DNA of 64,000 nt from NCBI RefSeq assembly GCF_001598215.1, contig NZ_BCXJ01000005.1, positions 496,001 to 560,000 on the forward strand. The letters run 5' to 3'. The notes under the pieces are model-generated. The model was not told the origin of the DNA. It searched no databases and worked only from the letters and a program-made list of their open reading frames with translations. Positions 51,823-63,132 of this stretch are shown in pieces; positions within the stretch are counted from its first letter, which is position 1; each line of letters starts with the position of its first letter. The translations under genes were made by a program, and so were the position numbers. The DNA is from Shouchella clausii (GTDB taxonomy: Bacteria > Bacillota > Bacilli > Bacillales > Bacillaceae_D).

Positions 51823-52740
51823 TTAGTCAATGGTCAGGACAACTTTTCCGCAACCATGCCCCGTTTCAACTGCCCGATGGGCATCTGCTGCCTGCTCAAG
51901 TGTGAATGTATTTCGAACGTGGATTTTTATCTTTCCTTGAACATAAAGGGTTACAAGTTCGGACAGCTGCTCCGTTGAACGTTCACTTCGTATCAGTTGA
52001 ACGCCAAGTTCTTCTCCACGCTCAAACGTAACAATTGTGCCAATTCGCTCCTTATTTTTAACCAGCTTTGCAGAAGCAACTAACGCATCGTTACCCGCAG
52101 CGTCTAAAGCCACATCTATACCTTTGGGGGAGAGAGAACGCACCCTATCAACAAGCCCTGTTCCATAGACAACAGGGATCGCGCCTAATGAATGAAGGTA
52201 ATCGTGATTGCGTTCGCTGGCAGTGCCTATGACTGTTGCCGCTCCCCATGCTTTCGCCAGTTGTACCGCAAAACTGCCAACTCCCCCTGCTGCAGCATGA
52301 ATCAATACAGTGTCTCCCTTATAAACACCCAGCTTGCGTAATGCCGTGTAAGCGGTTTGCCCAGAAGCTGTTAAAACACCTGCATGTTCCCATGGCATTT
52401 CCTTAGGCTTTTTTACAATTTGCTCGACATTGACAACTACATATTCGGCATAACAAGCGATTAACGCCCAGCCTAAAACCTCATCACCGACATTGAAACT
52501 GGTAACGCCTGTCCCAACTTGATCGATGATCCCAGAGAATTCGTTGCCGAGAATTTGTGGAAAAGCAATCTGTAGCCCCGGCGGTGCCCAACCCGTACTA
52601 CGCACTGCACAATCAAATGGTTGGACGCCAGCTGCTTTAACCTGGACACGAACTTGACCGGCTCCAGCTTGCGGGTCATCCATTTCCATTACACGTAATA
52701 CTTCTGGAGGGCCGTAACTAGTAAATGCCGCTGCTCGCAT
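51823..52740 (-). CDS. Zinc-independent quinone oxidoreductase-type MDR protein
   Basis: 305 aa medium-chain dehydrogenase/reductase. The N-terminal GroES-like domain (VLRVMEMDDPQAGAGQVRV) lacks the catalytic zinc cysteines. The NADPH site is HAAAGGVGSFAVQLAK. It would reduce quinones or enones. ATG at 52740 with AGGGG upstream. Second gene of a pair with a VOC protein, divergent from a LysR regulator. Confidence 0.9.
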   Translation of the reverse strand: MRAAAFTSYGPPEVLRVMEMDDPQAGAGQVRVQVKAAGVQPFDCAVRSTGWAPPGLQIAFPQILGNEFSGIIDQVGTGVTSFNVGDEVLGWALIACYAEYVVVNVEQIVKKPKEMPWEHAGVLTASGQTAYTALRKLGVYKGDTVLIHAAAGGVGSFAVQLAKAWGAATVIGTASERNHDYLHSLGAIPVVYGTGLVDRVRSLSPKGIDVALDAAGNDALVASAKLVKNKERIGTIVTFERGEELGVQLIRSERSTEQLSELVTLYVQGKIKIHVRNTFTLEQAADAHRAVETGHGCGKVVLTID

Positions 52741-52767
52741 CGAACACACCCCTTTTTTAATATTGAT

Positions 52768-53103
52768 TTAGTGGAAAACTTCAACTTTGAATCCTCCAGG
52801 GGCTTCAACATAAAAAGTCCAACGATGAGCCCTTTTTGGCGGTTTAACTTTAAACCCATCCTCCATCAATCGTTGATTGATTTTATTTACCTGCTCTTCA
52901 CTCTCTTGCTCAAAACCTATATGAAAGCCCTTTGGATAGTTGATTTGAGAGCCTTTCATCAAGGCGAGCAAAAACCCGTTTTTATCGGCCATGATTGCGA
53001 AAGAATCACTACTGCTTCGTGCATGTACATCGAAATACTTCTCCAAAAACTCTCGCGTAGCATTTACGTCAGTAACGGTAAGGTTTATGTGGTTTAATTT
53101 CAT
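52768..53103 (-). CDS. VOC-family (glyoxalase/dioxygenase-like) protein
   Basis: 111 aa, one VOC module. Metal-ligand positions can be placed at HINLTV (His), FHIGFEQE (His) and KVEVFH (Glu). The small size suggests a homodimeric lyase, isomerase or binding protein. GAGGGAGAGG precedes ATG at 53103. It is likely co-transcribed with the oxidoreductase and controlled by the divergent LysR protein. Confidence 0.85.
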   Translation of the reverse strand: MKLNHINLTVTDVNATREFLEKYFDVHARSSSDSFAIMADKNGFLLALMKGSQINYPKGFHIGFEQESEEQVNKINQRLMEDGFKVKPPKRAHRWTFYVEAPGGFKVEVFH

Positions 53104-53290
53104 AGTTCCCTCTCCCTCTTCATCCATATTTTACAGAGAACAACGATTTGAAAAGCCAACAAGACATAGTAGGGAATATGTTCTCTTTGTCATCTTGCAA
53201 TGATTATCTTATGATAAATAATAAATAAATTAAAATATATCTATCTATATAAATAAATAACCTTAAGTATATGAAAAAGGAGTGAACATA

Positions 53291-54190
53291 ATGGAGCTGC
53301 TACAACTGTATTATTTCCGAACTGTTGCCAGGTTGGAACATATGACAAAAGCAGCCCAAGAAATTCGTATCGCCCAACCCGCTCTTAGTAAGACGATTGC
53401 TCGGTTGGAAGAAGACTTGGGCGTACCGTTGTTTGACCGCAAGGGAAGGAATATTCGACTGAATTCGTTTGGAAAGGTATTTCTCGAAAAAGTAGAAATG
53501 GCGCTAACGGCACTTGAAGACGGAAGAAAAGAAATCGAGGATCTAGCAGGGATGGAAAGAGGCCGTGTTTTTTTATCAACAACTACTCATAAATGCTTTT
53601 CTGACCTCATTGGCACTTTCATTTCCAAGCATCCTGACATTCAGCTCCAAATTAATCAAGCCTCATCTTATGAAAAGATAAAACAACTAAGGAATGGCGA
53701 TATTGATTTTTGCATTACGTTTCCCCCATTGAAAGTCGAGGGAATAAGCGGGAAATCCTTTCTCACTGAAGAAATTTTACTGGCTGTGCCTTTCACCCAT
53801 CGATTTGCAAATCGGAAAAGCATTGACCTAAGTGAATTGGCAGATGATGCTTTTATAAACATAAAAGAGGGGAATCCTTTTCGAGAAATGACAGATGATT
53901 TTTGTAAACAGGCGGGGTTTTCCGCAAATATCGTTTGCGAAGTTGACGAACTTTCTGCAATAAGTCATTTCCTTCGTACTGGGATTGGCGTTGCTTTTTT
54001 ACCAGAAACGTTTATAGAAGACAAACAGGTACCGTTTCACCTTTTGCATATTGACAATCCAGTTTGCCAGCGTACTTACCAAATCGCATGGCTTGAAGGC
54101 CGTTACTTATCCAGTGCGGCACGGCAATTTCGAGATTTTATGTACGATTATTTTAACGAATTTCGGAATCAAAAAAACGGAGTCTCATAA
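53291..54190 (+). CDS. LysR-family transcriptional regulator
   Basis: 299 aa. The N-terminal winged helix-turn-helix is clear (MTKAAQEIRIAQPALSKTIARLEEDLGVPLFDRKGR), followed by a periplasmic-binding-like effector domain. ATG at 53291 with AAAAGGAG upstream. It is divergent from the VOC/oxidoreductase pair across an AT-rich 187-bp gap where its operator is expected. Confidence 0.93.
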   Translation: MELLQLYYFRTVARLEHMTKAAQEIRIAQPALSKTIARLEEDLGVPLFDRKGRNIRLNSFGKVFLEKVEMALTALEDGRKEIEDLAGMERGRVFLSTTTHKCFSDLIGTFISKHPDIQLQINQASSYEKIKQLRNGDIDFCITFPPLKVEGISGKSFLTEEILLAVPFTHRFANRKSIDLSELADDAFINIKEGNPFREMTDDFCKQAGFSANIVCEVDELSAISHFLRTGIGVAFLPETFIEDKQVPFHLLHIDNPVCQRTYQIAWLEGRYLSSAARQFRDFMYDYFNEFRNQKNGVS

Positions 54191-54429
54191 TCTTCCAACT
54201 ATATCTGCTTATTAAGAAGATCACTAATAATGAGAAGTACAAAAGGATGTAGACCTGATAATTCGACAACAATTCTAGTTACTTAACAAGAGCCGTTATC
54301 ACTACTAAATTTTTGAATGCGTAAAAGCCATGGGCCACGTTGGGTTTCCCTTTTTTAGTTAGCTTTTTAATCTAAACGCTCTCCATTAGCAGTGCTTACC
54401 TTCTAATGGTTTTCCATCCTTTATTGTAC
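54191..54429. other. Gap after LysR gene
   Basis: No coding or structural signal recognised in this stretch before the groEL terminator. Confidence 0.5.
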
Positions 54430-54510
54430 AAAAAAAGCCTGCCGACTGTTTCGGTAAAACCGAAACTTTGTCGACAGGCTTGAAGGTTGCTAGCTAACAA
54501 GCAACCTTCA
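54430..54510 (-). terminator. Tandem hairpins ending the groESL operon
   Basis: AAGCCTGCCGAC/GTCGACAGGCTT (54435-54481) is followed on the minus strand by seven T residues and contains an inner TTTCGGT/ACCGAAA stem. Nearer to groEL a second 10-bp stem, TGAAGGTTGC/GCAACCTTCA, lies at 54481-54510. Confidence 0.9.
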
Positions 54511-54561
54511 CCTCTTTATAAGGAAAGGGGCGCGCAAGGCACCCCAAGGTGGAAGAATGCC

Positions 54562-56223
<1,662 letters not shown>

Positions 56224-56236
56224 TTAGTTCCCTTAC

Positions 56237-56521
56237 TTAGCCAATAATCGCTAGTACATCGCTCTCGCGAAGAATGAGGTATTCTGTGCCTTCATACTTC
56301 ACTTCTGTACCTGCATATTTAGAGAAGATGATTGAATCGCCTTCTTTTACTTCAAGTGCCACTTTTTCGCCGTTGTCTGTAACGCGACCTGTGCCGACAG
56401 CAACAACCTTGCCTTCTTGCGGCTTTTCTTTTGCAGAATCAGGCAAAACAATCCCACTTGCAGTTTTTTCCTCAGATTGGATTTGCTCAATGATGATGCG
56501 ATCTCCTAATGGTTTTAACAA
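56237..56521 (-). CDS. groES: Co-chaperonin GroES
   Basis: 94 aa. GroES landmarks [12 protein letters not shown], the mobile-loop region [20 protein letters not shown] and [16 protein letters not shown] at 56521 gives the normal MLKPLGDR start with AAAGGAGGG 10 nt upstream; GTG at 56530 is open too but overlaps the ribosome site. Confidence 0.97.
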   Translation of the reverse strand: MLKPLGDRIIIEQIQSEEKTASGIVLPDSAKEKPQEGKVVAVGTGRVTDNGEKVALEVKEGDSIIFSKYAGTEVKYEGTEYLILRESDVLAIIG

Positions 56522-56557
56522 GGAAAACACCCTCCTTTGAAGACGTATGTAGTCTTA

Positions 56558-56584
56558 TTAGCACTCGGATTCGATGAGTGCTAA
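56558..56584 (-). promoter_or_regulatory. CIRCE operator (HrcA) for groESL
   Basis: Exact TTAGCACTC-N9-GAGTGCTAA palindrome between promoter and groES. Confidence 0.97.
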
Positions 56585-56594
56585 CACAATTATT

Positions 56595-56623
56595 ATAATA
56601 ATCATTCCCCACTTGTTTTGCAA
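56595..56623 (-). promoter_or_regulatory. Sigma-A promoter for groESL
   Basis: TTGCAA (56623-56618), 17-bp spacer, TATTAT (56600-56595) on the minus strand, directly upstream of CIRCE. Confidence 0.75.
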
Positions 56624-56750
56624 GGGGGTTGCTTGACTTTTTTTGTCGATTTACAAGAGATTTTTATTCTAAGTGCTGTTCACTGAATTTATGGATAAAC
56701 TATGGTATGATGAAGCAACGAAAGTCTGATTATGTTAAAGGAGTTACGCT

Positions 56751-57473
56751 GTGACAAAACGTTATTTACTCGTCGTGTTTGCTTATATCGTCATGCAGAC
56801 TGGTCTGGCTATTTTTGTAAGCTGGCTGCTGATACGTTATTTTGCCATTTCCGGCGCCTTGAACATCGGCTTGTCATCCATTATTACATTTACGATTGGT
56901 TTAATCGCCATCCTCCTTATTTTACGCAAAGACGAAGACAGAGGCGGGGGCCTTCCTGGAAAGAAAGCGACTGTTCCAGAAACAATCGCGTGGTCGCTTA
57001 TCGGTATCTTCCTTGTATTTGCGACACAAACCGTTGCCGGCTTGATTGAGCAACAGCTTCTTGGGATTGACCAAGGGTCTGAAAATACTGCGCAACTGGT
57101 TCAAGTCGCCCAAGATTTTTTGCCTTTTATTCTTGTTGTGGCGATTCTTGGCCCGATTATTGAGGAACTTGTTTTTCGAAAAGCCATTTTTGGCTGGATT
57201 TATGTCCGCACCAATTTTTTTGTTGCGGCGCTCATAAGCTCGATTATTTTTGCTGTCATCCACTTTGATTTTCAACATATTTTGATATATGCTGCTATGG
57301 GTTTTTCGTTTGCCTTCTTATACGTAAAAACGAAACGGATTATTGTACCTATTATCTCCCATATGGCGATCAACAGTTTTGTCGTCATTGTCCAAGTCGT
57401 GTTTGCTGAGCAACTAACGGAGATTATGGAGCAATACGAGCAGCAGTCATCCTTTATCCAGTTATTCTTTTAG
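56751..57473 (+). CDS. ydiL: CPBP-family intramembrane protease
   Basis: 240 aa, about seven helices. The three CPBP (Abi/Rce1) motifs are intact: EELVFRK, FAVIHFD and HMAINSF, which form the glutamate/histidine active site in the membrane. Substrate unknown. GTG start at 56751 with AAAGGAG upstream. It is divergent from groESL as in B. subtilis, where the order is ydiK-ydiL. Confidence 0.9.
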   Translation: MTKRYLLVVFAYIVMQTGLAIFVSWLLIRYFAISGALNIGLSSIITFTIGLIAILLILRKDEDRGGGLPGKKATVPETIAWSLIGIFLVFATQTVAGLIEQQLLGIDQGSENTAQLVQVAQDFLPFILVVAILGPIIEELVFRKAIFGWIYVRTNFFVAALISSIIFAVIHFDFQHILIYAAMGFSFAFLYVKTKRIIVPIISHMAINSFVVIVQVVFAEQLTEIMEQYEQQSSFIQLFF

Positions 57474-57482
57474 GGGTGCCCT

Positions 57483-57677
57483 ATGACAAAGTCGCCAATT
57501 TTTATAGGTCTATCGTATTTGTTGCTCGGGGTTGGCTTCATTGCGCTGACGTTCATTAACGTCAACCAAAATGGCTGGGGATTTATGTCTTATCTTACTG
57601 CCTTTATCGCAGCTGTCGATTTGTACGTGGGCTGGCTCAATCTTCAACGAGGGTTTAAAAAGAAACCAAATCAATAA
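57483..57677 (+). CDS. ydiK: Small membrane protein YdiK (DUF4305)
   Basis: 64 aa with two membrane helices (GLSYLLLGVGFIALTFI and LTAFIAAVDLYVGWL) and a basic tail, as in B. subtilis YdiK. It follows ydiL after 9 bp. Function unknown. Confidence 0.85.
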   Translation: MTKSPIFIGLSYLLLGVGFIALTFINVNQNGWGFMSYLTAFIAAVDLYVGWLNLQRGFKKKPNQ

Positions 57678-57725
57678 GACTTTAAGGGCAAAACGACGAC
57701 GTTTTGAGCATTCGCCTACAATCTG

Positions 57726-57776
57726 AAGCTGCAAGCGGGTTACATTCCTGCATGCAGCTTTTCTTTTTCTTTCAAT
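57726..57776 (+). terminator. Terminator after ydiK
   Basis: AAGCTGCA/TGCAGCTT with a 19-nt loop and a T-rich tail on the plus strand. Confidence 0.7.
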
Positions 57777-57891
57777 TTTTATAGCAGAGAGTACAGCATT
57801 GGCTCATACTGGAAACGGCATTACATGAATCATTTACCACGGTTTTGCAAAAAGCAGTGCTACCCTTTAAAACATTTATTGGCAGCAACGC

Positions 57892-57925
57892 AAAAACACG
57901 TTTTTTACTTTGAAAAACGTGTTTT
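57892..57925 (-). terminator. Terminator after tatC
   Basis: AAAACACGTTTTT/AAAAACGTGTTTT stem (13 bp), T-rich on the minus strand, 12 bp after the stop. Confidence 0.8.
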
Positions 57926-57936
57926 GTGTGTTTGTT

Positions 57937-58683
57937 TCATCTAGCGCTTTCTTGACCATTCTGATCGGTGTTTCCATGGTATTTTCGGTGTGTAATCGCC
58001 GAAATCGTAATGCTGATCTCATATAAAATAAACATCGGCACAGTAACAAACAAATGCGAAGTCAATTCAGGTGGTGTAATAATGCCAGCGATCACAAGCA
58101 AGGCAAAATATGCGTATTTACGGATTTTCCGCAAAAATGCTGGCGTGACCACTCCTAGCCTCGTTAAAAACATCACAACTACGGGAAGCTGAAACAAAAG
58201 CCCAAAAGGGATTGTCAATTGGAACAAAAATGAAAAATATTCATTGATTCCATACATCTCATTTATTTCCAGGCGGTCGGCCATTTGCCCCATAAAGGAA
58301 ATGACAAAAGGCAATAAAATAAAATAGGAAAAAGCAATGCCTGCCAGAAACAAAAGGAAAGCAATTGGAATGTATGCGAGCGTCGCTTTTTGTTCGTTTT
58401 CTTTTAATCCCGGTGAAACAAACGCCCATAATTGGTACAAAATCACTGGGATAATAAGCACAAGCGCCGTTATCACAGCAAAGTTCATATAGACACGAAG
58501 TGGGTCGGTCAATCGAAAAGCATTAAACGGCATATCAGCAGCTTGGGGGGAGTTCTGCAAAAACGTAATAACAGGGACCGCCAAGAAAAAACCGCCAACA
58601 AGCGCGACAATAAAAAAGGCGAGGACCACAAAAATCCTGCGCCTTAGCTCTTCCGCGTGATCCATAATGGACATGTCTTCCAT
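57937..58683 (-). CDS. tatC: Sec-independent translocase subunit TatC
   Basis: 248 aa, six membrane helices. HAEELRRRIF near the N-terminus and FRLTDPLRVYMNF are TatC signatures that recognise twin-arginine signals. ATG at 58683 has AAAAGGG upstream and gives the normal N-terminus; the frame is open to 58755 but that overlaps tatA. Acts with TatA in export of folded proteins. Confidence 0.94.
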   Translation of the reverse strand: MEDMSIMDHAEELRRRIFVVLAFFIVALVGGFFLAVPVITFLQNSPQAADMPFNAFRLTDPLRVYMNFAVITALVLIIPVILYQLWAFVSPGLKENEQKATLAYIPIAFLLFLAGIAFSYFILLPFVISFMGQMADRLEINEMYGINEYFSFLFQLTIPFGLLFQLPVVVMFLTRLGVVTPAFLRKIRKYAYFALLVIAGIITPPELTSHLFVTVPMFILYEISITISAITHRKYHGNTDQNGQESAR

Positions 58684-58705
58684 TGGGACACGCCCTTTTC
58701 TGCCT

Positions 58706-58897
58706 TTACGCTTTTTCTTTTTGGACGTTTGTTGATTTGGTATCATCATCGTCATCCGCTAATCCTTTGGTAGCATTTTTAAACTCACGCAATGTGCTTC
58801 CCGCTGCTTTTCCGAGTTCCGGCAGCTTTTTCGGCCCGAAAATCAGCAATGCGACAAGTGCAATTAATACGACACTCCCTACAGAAAGTCCTCCCAT
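58706..58897 (-). CDS. tatA: Twin-arginine translocase subunit TatA
   Basis: 63 aa. N-terminal membrane helix ending in the [11 protein letters not shown] hinge, then an amphipathic helix and an Asp-rich tail (DDDDDT). It forms the pore with TatC. AAGGAGG precedes ATG. Confidence 0.95.
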   Translation of the reverse strand: MGGLSVGSVVLIALVALLIFGPKKLPELGKAAGSTLREFKNATKGLADDDDDTKSTNVQKEKA

Positions 58898-58913
58898 TGT
58901 TGTTGCCTCCTTC

Positions 58914-59549
58914 TTATAGTGGGTAATGCTTTAAAAAGTAAACAAGCGCCTGCAGTTCCACTGCAAGGTCGATATGATGAACGCGAATATGTGCTGGTAC
59001 TGATAAGCGCACTGGGGTAAAGTTTAGGATCCCTTCAATTCCCGCTTTTACGAGACGGTCGGCACTTTTTTGCGCCTGGGAAGCAGGCACAGTCAGAACG
59101 GCGATCGAAACATTTTGCAACCCAATTTCTTCAAGCTTGTCCCAGTTATACACGGGAACTTCGCCGACTTGCGTACCAATTTTCTTTTCATCGACATCAA
59201 AGGCATGGGTAATTACGGTATTGTTGTTTTTCGAAAAATTATACTGCAATAATGCAGTTCCAAGATTTCCTACACCGACTAAAATCACGTTTGTCCGCTC
59301 ATCTTGGTCTAACGTCTCCCTAAAAAAAGAAAGGAGATATTGGACATTATACCCATACCCTTTTTTTCCTAACGCACCAAAGTAGGAAAAATCTCTTCGA
59401 ATTGTTGCAGAATCTACTTTCACTGCCTGGCTTAATTCAGTTGAAGAAACCCGCTGTTTTCCGGCAGCATGCAAGCTTTCGATAAAGCGGTAATAAAGCG
59501 GCAAGCGTTTTGCTGTTGCCTGAGGAATCTTCAGTTGTTCTGATTTCAT
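58914..59549 (-). CDS. rex: Redox-sensing transcriptional repressor Rex
   Basis: 211 aa. A winged-helix domain ([20 protein letters not shown]) precedes a Rossmann NAD(H) domain ([16 protein letters not shown]). It senses the NADH/NAD ratio and represses fermentation and respiration genes. ATG at 59549 with AAAGGGG upstream; the frame is open to 59594. First gene of rex-tatA-tatC. Confidence 0.96.
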   Translation of the reverse strand: MKSEQLKIPQATAKRLPLYYRFIESLHAAGKQRVSSTELSQAVKVDSATIRRDFSYFGALGKKGYGYNVQYLLSFFRETLDQDERTNVILVGVGNLGTALLQYNFSKNNNTVITHAFDVDEKKIGTQVGEVPVYNWDKLEEIGLQNVSIAVLTVPASQAQKSADRLVKAGIEGILNFTPVRLSVPAHIRVHHIDLAVELQALVYFLKHYPL

Positions 59550-59598
59550 GTCCGCCCCTTTCTGAGCTTTGGCTGCTGGCGCAGCATGATTCAACTCT

Positions 59599-59604
59599 AT
59601 TGTA
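59599..59604 (-). promoter_or_regulatory. -10 element of rex promoter
   Basis: TACAAT on the minus strand about 50 bp before rex. The -35 (TTTCAT at 16 bp) is weak. No Rex operator palindrome was found here. Confidence 0.4.
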
Positions 59605-59666
59605 CACGATTTTCGCTAAAATGAAAGAGCTCTCATTATGAACCTTTATTGTTGTTTGTGTCCAAA

Positions 59667-59696
59667 TTGATGTACACTTATTAAAGAACTTATTAT
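59667..59696 (+). promoter_or_regulatory. Sigma-A promoter of ydiF
   Basis: TTGATG (59667-59672), 18-bp spacer, TATTAT (59691-59696). The leader before ATG at 59717 is only about 15 nt, so leader-peptide attenuation is not possible. Confidence 0.6.
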
Positions 59697-59716
59697 GAAC
59701 GCGAGGTTTGCTTTTT

Positions 59717-61630
59717 ATGATTGTACTACAATGCGTAAACGTATCAAAGGCTTTTGGCACCGAACCTGTGCTCGAACAGGTGAAATTAGAAGTACAGGCG
59801 AAAGATCGAGTCGGCTTAGTCGGGCGAAACGGGGCAGGTAAATCGACGCTTTTAAAAATTATTACCGGCGAAATTAGCCAAGATACAGGCGAAATCGTCA
59901 TCCCTAAGCAAACCACAATTGGCTACCTTGCCCAGCATACTGGGCTTGCTTCAAACCGTTCCATTTGGGATGAAATGCTTGAAGTATTTGCGCCGCTGTT
60001 GGAAATGGAACGCTCACTCCGTTCGTTGGAACAGCAAATGGCCAATCCAGAGGCGATAGGGCAAAACAGTTACCAAAAACTGCTTGCAGAATATGACCAG
60101 TTGCAGCTCGCTTTTAAAGATTCCGGTGGTTACCAATACGAAGCAAATATCCGCAGTGTGCTGGCCGGACTCCATTTTCATCATTTGGATTACAGCACAG
60201 CGATTTCCACGCTTAGCGGCGGGCAGAAAACAAGGCTCGCTTTAGCCAAATTGCTCCTTTCAAAACCAGATATTCTTGTCCTCGATGAACCAACGAACCA
60301 TCTGGATATGGAAACATTGTCTTGGCTCGAACAGTATTTGGCTAACTACTCTGGGGCGATTTTAGTCGTTTCCCATGACCGTTATTTTCTGGACAAGCTT
60401 GTAACCAAGACAGTGGAATTATCACGGGGCAAAACCACAACATTTTATGGGAATTATAGCCATTACCTCGACGAAAAAGCAAAACGTTATCAACAAGCAG
60501 TCAAACAATACGAGAAACAGCAAGAGGAAGTCGCCAAATTAGAAACGTTTATTGCCAAAAACATTGCCCGTGCTTCGACTACGAAACGGGCGCAAAGCCG
60601 AAGAAAGCAACTCGAAAAAATGGACATGATTGATCGCCCAGATGGCGAAAAATCAGTTGTTTTTTCGTTCGGCATTAACAAGCAAACAGGAAATGACGTG
60701 CTCACCATTCGTGATTTGGCTGTCGGATACGAACAAGACACGGTTTTTGAAGGCTTGCATTTATCATTAACACGAGGTGAATCAGTCGGTTTAATTGGTG
60801 AAAATGGAGCAGGCAAATCGACGTTATTAAAAGCAATCACGCAACAACTCTCTCCACAAAAAGGTTCGATCATTTACGGCAGCAATGTCGTTATTGGCTA
60901 CTACGATCAAGAACAAGCAAAACTGTCGAGCAACAAAACCATTTTGCATGAATTATGGGACGAGTATCCCTCTACTCCCGAAAAAGACATTCGCGCGGTA
61001 CTTGGCCGATTTTTATTTACTGGCGAAGACGTACTAAAATCCGTTTCCTCACTAAGCGGCGGCGAGAAAGCGCGTGTCGCACTCGCCAAATTAATGATGC
61101 AGCAAGCCAATTTTCTCATTTTAGACGAGCCAACAAACCACTTGGACTTGGATGCTAAAGAAGTATTGGAAGCCGCACTGCTTGACTACCCAGGGACCAT
61201 TTTATTTGTTTCCCATGACCGTTACTTTATTAATCGCCTCGCGACGCGAGTTATCGAATTGGATCAAGGTGGCATAAATGTCTATTTGGGCAATTACAAT
61301 GACTATCTTGAAAAAAAACGGCAAAACGCCGAGCGTGCTGCCTTGAAAAAAGAAGAAACCCCAAAAAAGCAGGCAGCGGAGACAGACCGAAATACGTTTC
61401 AGCTTGATAAAGAGGCCAAACGGCAAGAGCGGCAAAAAAAGCGAAGGATTGAAGCAATTGAAACAGAAATGGAACAAATTGAAGCTTCCATTTCCACTCT
61501 TCACCAACAACTTGCTGACCCAGACGTTTATACAGATCATCAAAAGGCGCAAACGATTCAAGCCGAACTCGAGCAGCAAAACAACGCTCTCGAAACATTA
61601 ATGGAAGAATGGGAAATGCTATCGACATAA
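59717..61630 (+). CDS. ydiF: ABC-F ribosome-associated ATPase
   Basis: 637 aa. Two nucleotide-binding domains without membrane segments: Walker A GRNGAGKST and GENGAGKST, signatures LSGGQKTR and LSGGEKAR, Walker B LVLDEPTNHLD and LILDEPTNHLD. The interdomain linker of about 80 residues is basic and helical, and a C-terminal coiled coil ends the protein. ABC-F members act on the ribosomal E site in translation rescue or antibiotic resistance; the short linker and core location favour a housekeeping role. Confidence 0.93.
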   Translation: MIVLQCVNVSKAFGTEPVLEQVKLEVQAKDRVGLVGRNGAGKSTLLKIITGEISQDTGEIVIPKQTTIGYLAQHTGLASNRSIWDEMLEVFAPLLEMERSLRSLEQQMANPEAIGQNSYQKLLAEYDQLQLAFKDSGGYQYEANIRSVLAGLHFHHLDYSTAISTLSGGQKTRLALAKLLLSKPDILVLDEPTNHLDMETLSWLEQYLANYSGAILVVSHDRYFLDKLVTKTVELSRGKTTTFYGNYSHYLDEKAKRYQQAVKQYEKQQEEVAKLETFIAKNIARASTTKRAQSRRKQLEKMDMIDRPDGEKSVVFSFGINKQTGNDVLTIRDLAVGYEQDTVFEGLHLSLTRGESVGLIGENGAGKSTLLKAITQQLSPQKGSIIYGSNVVIGYYDQEQAKLSSNKTILHELWDEYPSTPEKDIRAVLGRFLFTGEDVLKSVSSLSGGEKARVALAKLMMQQANFLILDEPTNHLDLDAKEVLEAALLDYPGTILFVSHDRYFINRLATRVIELDQGGINVYLGNYNDYLEKKRQNAERAALKKEETPKKQAAETDRNTFQLDKEAKRQERQKKRRIEAIETEMEQIEASISTLHQQLADPDVYTDHQKAQTIQAELEQQNNALETLMEEWEMLST

Positions 61631-61666
61631 AACAAACAGCCTAGAGTTATTAGGCTGTTTGTTTTT
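61629..61666. terminator. Bidirectional terminator ydiF/tsaD
   Basis: AAAACAAACAGCCTA/TAGGCTGTTTGTTTT, 15 bp with a 7-nt loop, between convergent genes. The tsaD stop lies in its right edge. Confidence 0.9.
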
Positions 61667-62672
61667 AAAATGAGGAAAGGGGCAACCCTGGCCGCGCGTT
61701 CATGGCCATATTCCCAGAAATGCCACGTAACCACATGCTATGGGCACAGGCGCCGATCATCGCAGCATTGTCCGTACATAATGATAGCGGCGGAACCAAT
61801 AACGTTACGTCTTTGTTGGCAAACGCCTCTGTCAGTGCTTTGCGCAGCCCCTTATTAGCAGCCACTCCACCGGCAAGTACTACTTGCTTAACGTCAAATT
61901 GCGTTTGCGCTCTAACCGTTTTAGCAACCAGGACGTCAACAACACTTTCTTGAAACCCTTTTGCGAGCGCTGCCCGGTCGGTTTCGATTCCCCGCTGTTT
62001 GTCATTGTTCAGCCGGTTGAGCACAGCCGACTTCAGGCCGCTAAAGCTAAAATCATAGCTGTCCTTTTCCAGCCACGACCGCGGCAAGGCAAGTGCCGCT
62101 TCCGCTGTATCCGCTAATTGTTCCACATTCGGGCCGCCTGGGTAAGGCAAGGCAAGAGCTCTGGCGACTTTGTCGTATGCTTCTCCCACTGCATCATCCC
62201 GCGTTTGCCCAATTACTTGGAAATGCCCATCTTTCTCCATATAAATAAGTTCCGTGTGCCCCCCGGAAACGACTAAGGCGAGCAACGGGAACTGTAGCTT
62301 CGTAACGAGTTGGTTTGCATAAATATGCCCAGCAATATGATGAACGCCGATTAGCGGCAAACCATGGGCAAAAGCAATCGCTTTAGCAGCATGGATACCT
62401 ACTAAAAGAGCGCCGACAAGACCCGGTCCCTCAGTCACTGCAACAGCCGTTAAATCCTGGTAAGTCACATTCGCTTTTCCCAACGCTTCCTCTACGACGG
62501 CAGTCACTACCTCTACGTGGTGCCTAGAGGCTATTTCCGGCACTACCCCGCCAAAACGGGCATGGCTTTCCATTTGAGTCGCGACAACATTCGAGCGAAT
62601 CGTATCGCCATTTTCAATGACGGCCGCTGCCGTCTCGTCGCAACTCGTTTCAATTGCTAGTATCGTTGTCAT
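61665..62672 (-). CDS. tsaD: tRNA threonylcarbamoyl transferase component TsaD
   Basis: 335 aa. ASKHA fold with the start [15 protein letters not shown], metal-binding [10 protein letters not shown] and [12 protein letters not shown]. It transfers threonylcarbamoyl to A37 of ANN-reading tRNAs, with TsaB and TsaE encoded just upstream. Start overlaps the rimI end. Confidence 0.97.
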   Translation of the reverse strand: MTTILAIETSCDETAAAVIENGDTIRSNVVATQMESHARFGGVVPEIASRHHVEVVTAVVEEALGKANVTYQDLTAVAVTEGPGLVGALLVGIHAAKAIAFAHGLPLIGVHHIAGHIYANQLVTKLQFPLLALVVSGGHTELIYMEKDGHFQVIGQTRDDAVGEAYDKVARALALPYPGGPNVEQLADTAEAALALPRSWLEKDSYDFSFSGLKSAVLNRLNNDKQRGIETDRAALAKGFQESVVDVLVAKTVRAQTQFDVKQVVLAGGVAANKGLRKALTEAFANKDVTLLVPPLSLCTDNAAMIGACAHSMWLRGISGNMAMNARPGLPLSSF

Positions 62673-63132
62673 TTAGCTTCACCCACATGACCCACGCATC
62701 TTCTTGGTTGTCTGCGTAGTAATTTTTTCGAATTCCAGCTTTTCGGAAACCAAGCTTTTGATATAAAGACTGGGCTGGCGTATTCGATACGCGCACTTCT
62801 AAGGATAGGCTCGCGACGCCCAGTGCCTTTAACCACTCCATCGCATAACGCATTAAGCTTTCTCCATAAGAATGGCCGCGGTAATCGGAAGAGACTGCCA
62901 CATTGGTAATTTGCGCTTCATCCATCACTTTCCACAGTCCACAGTAACCAACGACTTTCCCGTCTACGACGACAACATAGTAACAAGCGAATTGGTTTTT
63001 CGTCAGCTCTGTTTCAAAAGCTTCCCTTTCCCATGGCGTCGTAAAGGCATCACGCTCAATCAGCAGCACCTCGTCGATGTCATCTAGCACCATTTGTCTA
63101 ATATAAGCCTTCGTGTCTGTCCTTTTGTGCAC
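62650..63132 (-). CDS. rimI: Ribosomal-protein S18 alanine N-acetyltransferase
   Basis: 160 aa GNAT protein. The acetyl-CoA loop is visible in [19 protein letters not shown], and the typical tail [17 protein letters not shown] follows. GTG at 63132 has GGAGGTG upstream and overlaps the tsaB end by 35 nt. It sits between tsaB and tsaD as in most Bacillaceae. Confidence 0.92.
   Translation of the reverse strand: MHKRTDTKAYIRQMVLDDIDEVLLIERDAFTTPWEREAFETELTKNQFACYYVVVVDGKVVGYCGLWKVMDEAQITNVAVSSDYRGHSYGESLMRYAMEWLKALGVASLSLEVRVSNTPAQSLYQKLGFRKAGIRKNYYADNQEDAWVMWVKLNDNDTSN

Noticed and set aside
59667-59716. Antibiotic-responsive attenuator before the ABC-F gene
   Set aside because: The predicted leader is only about 15 nt, too short for a leader peptide or hairpins.
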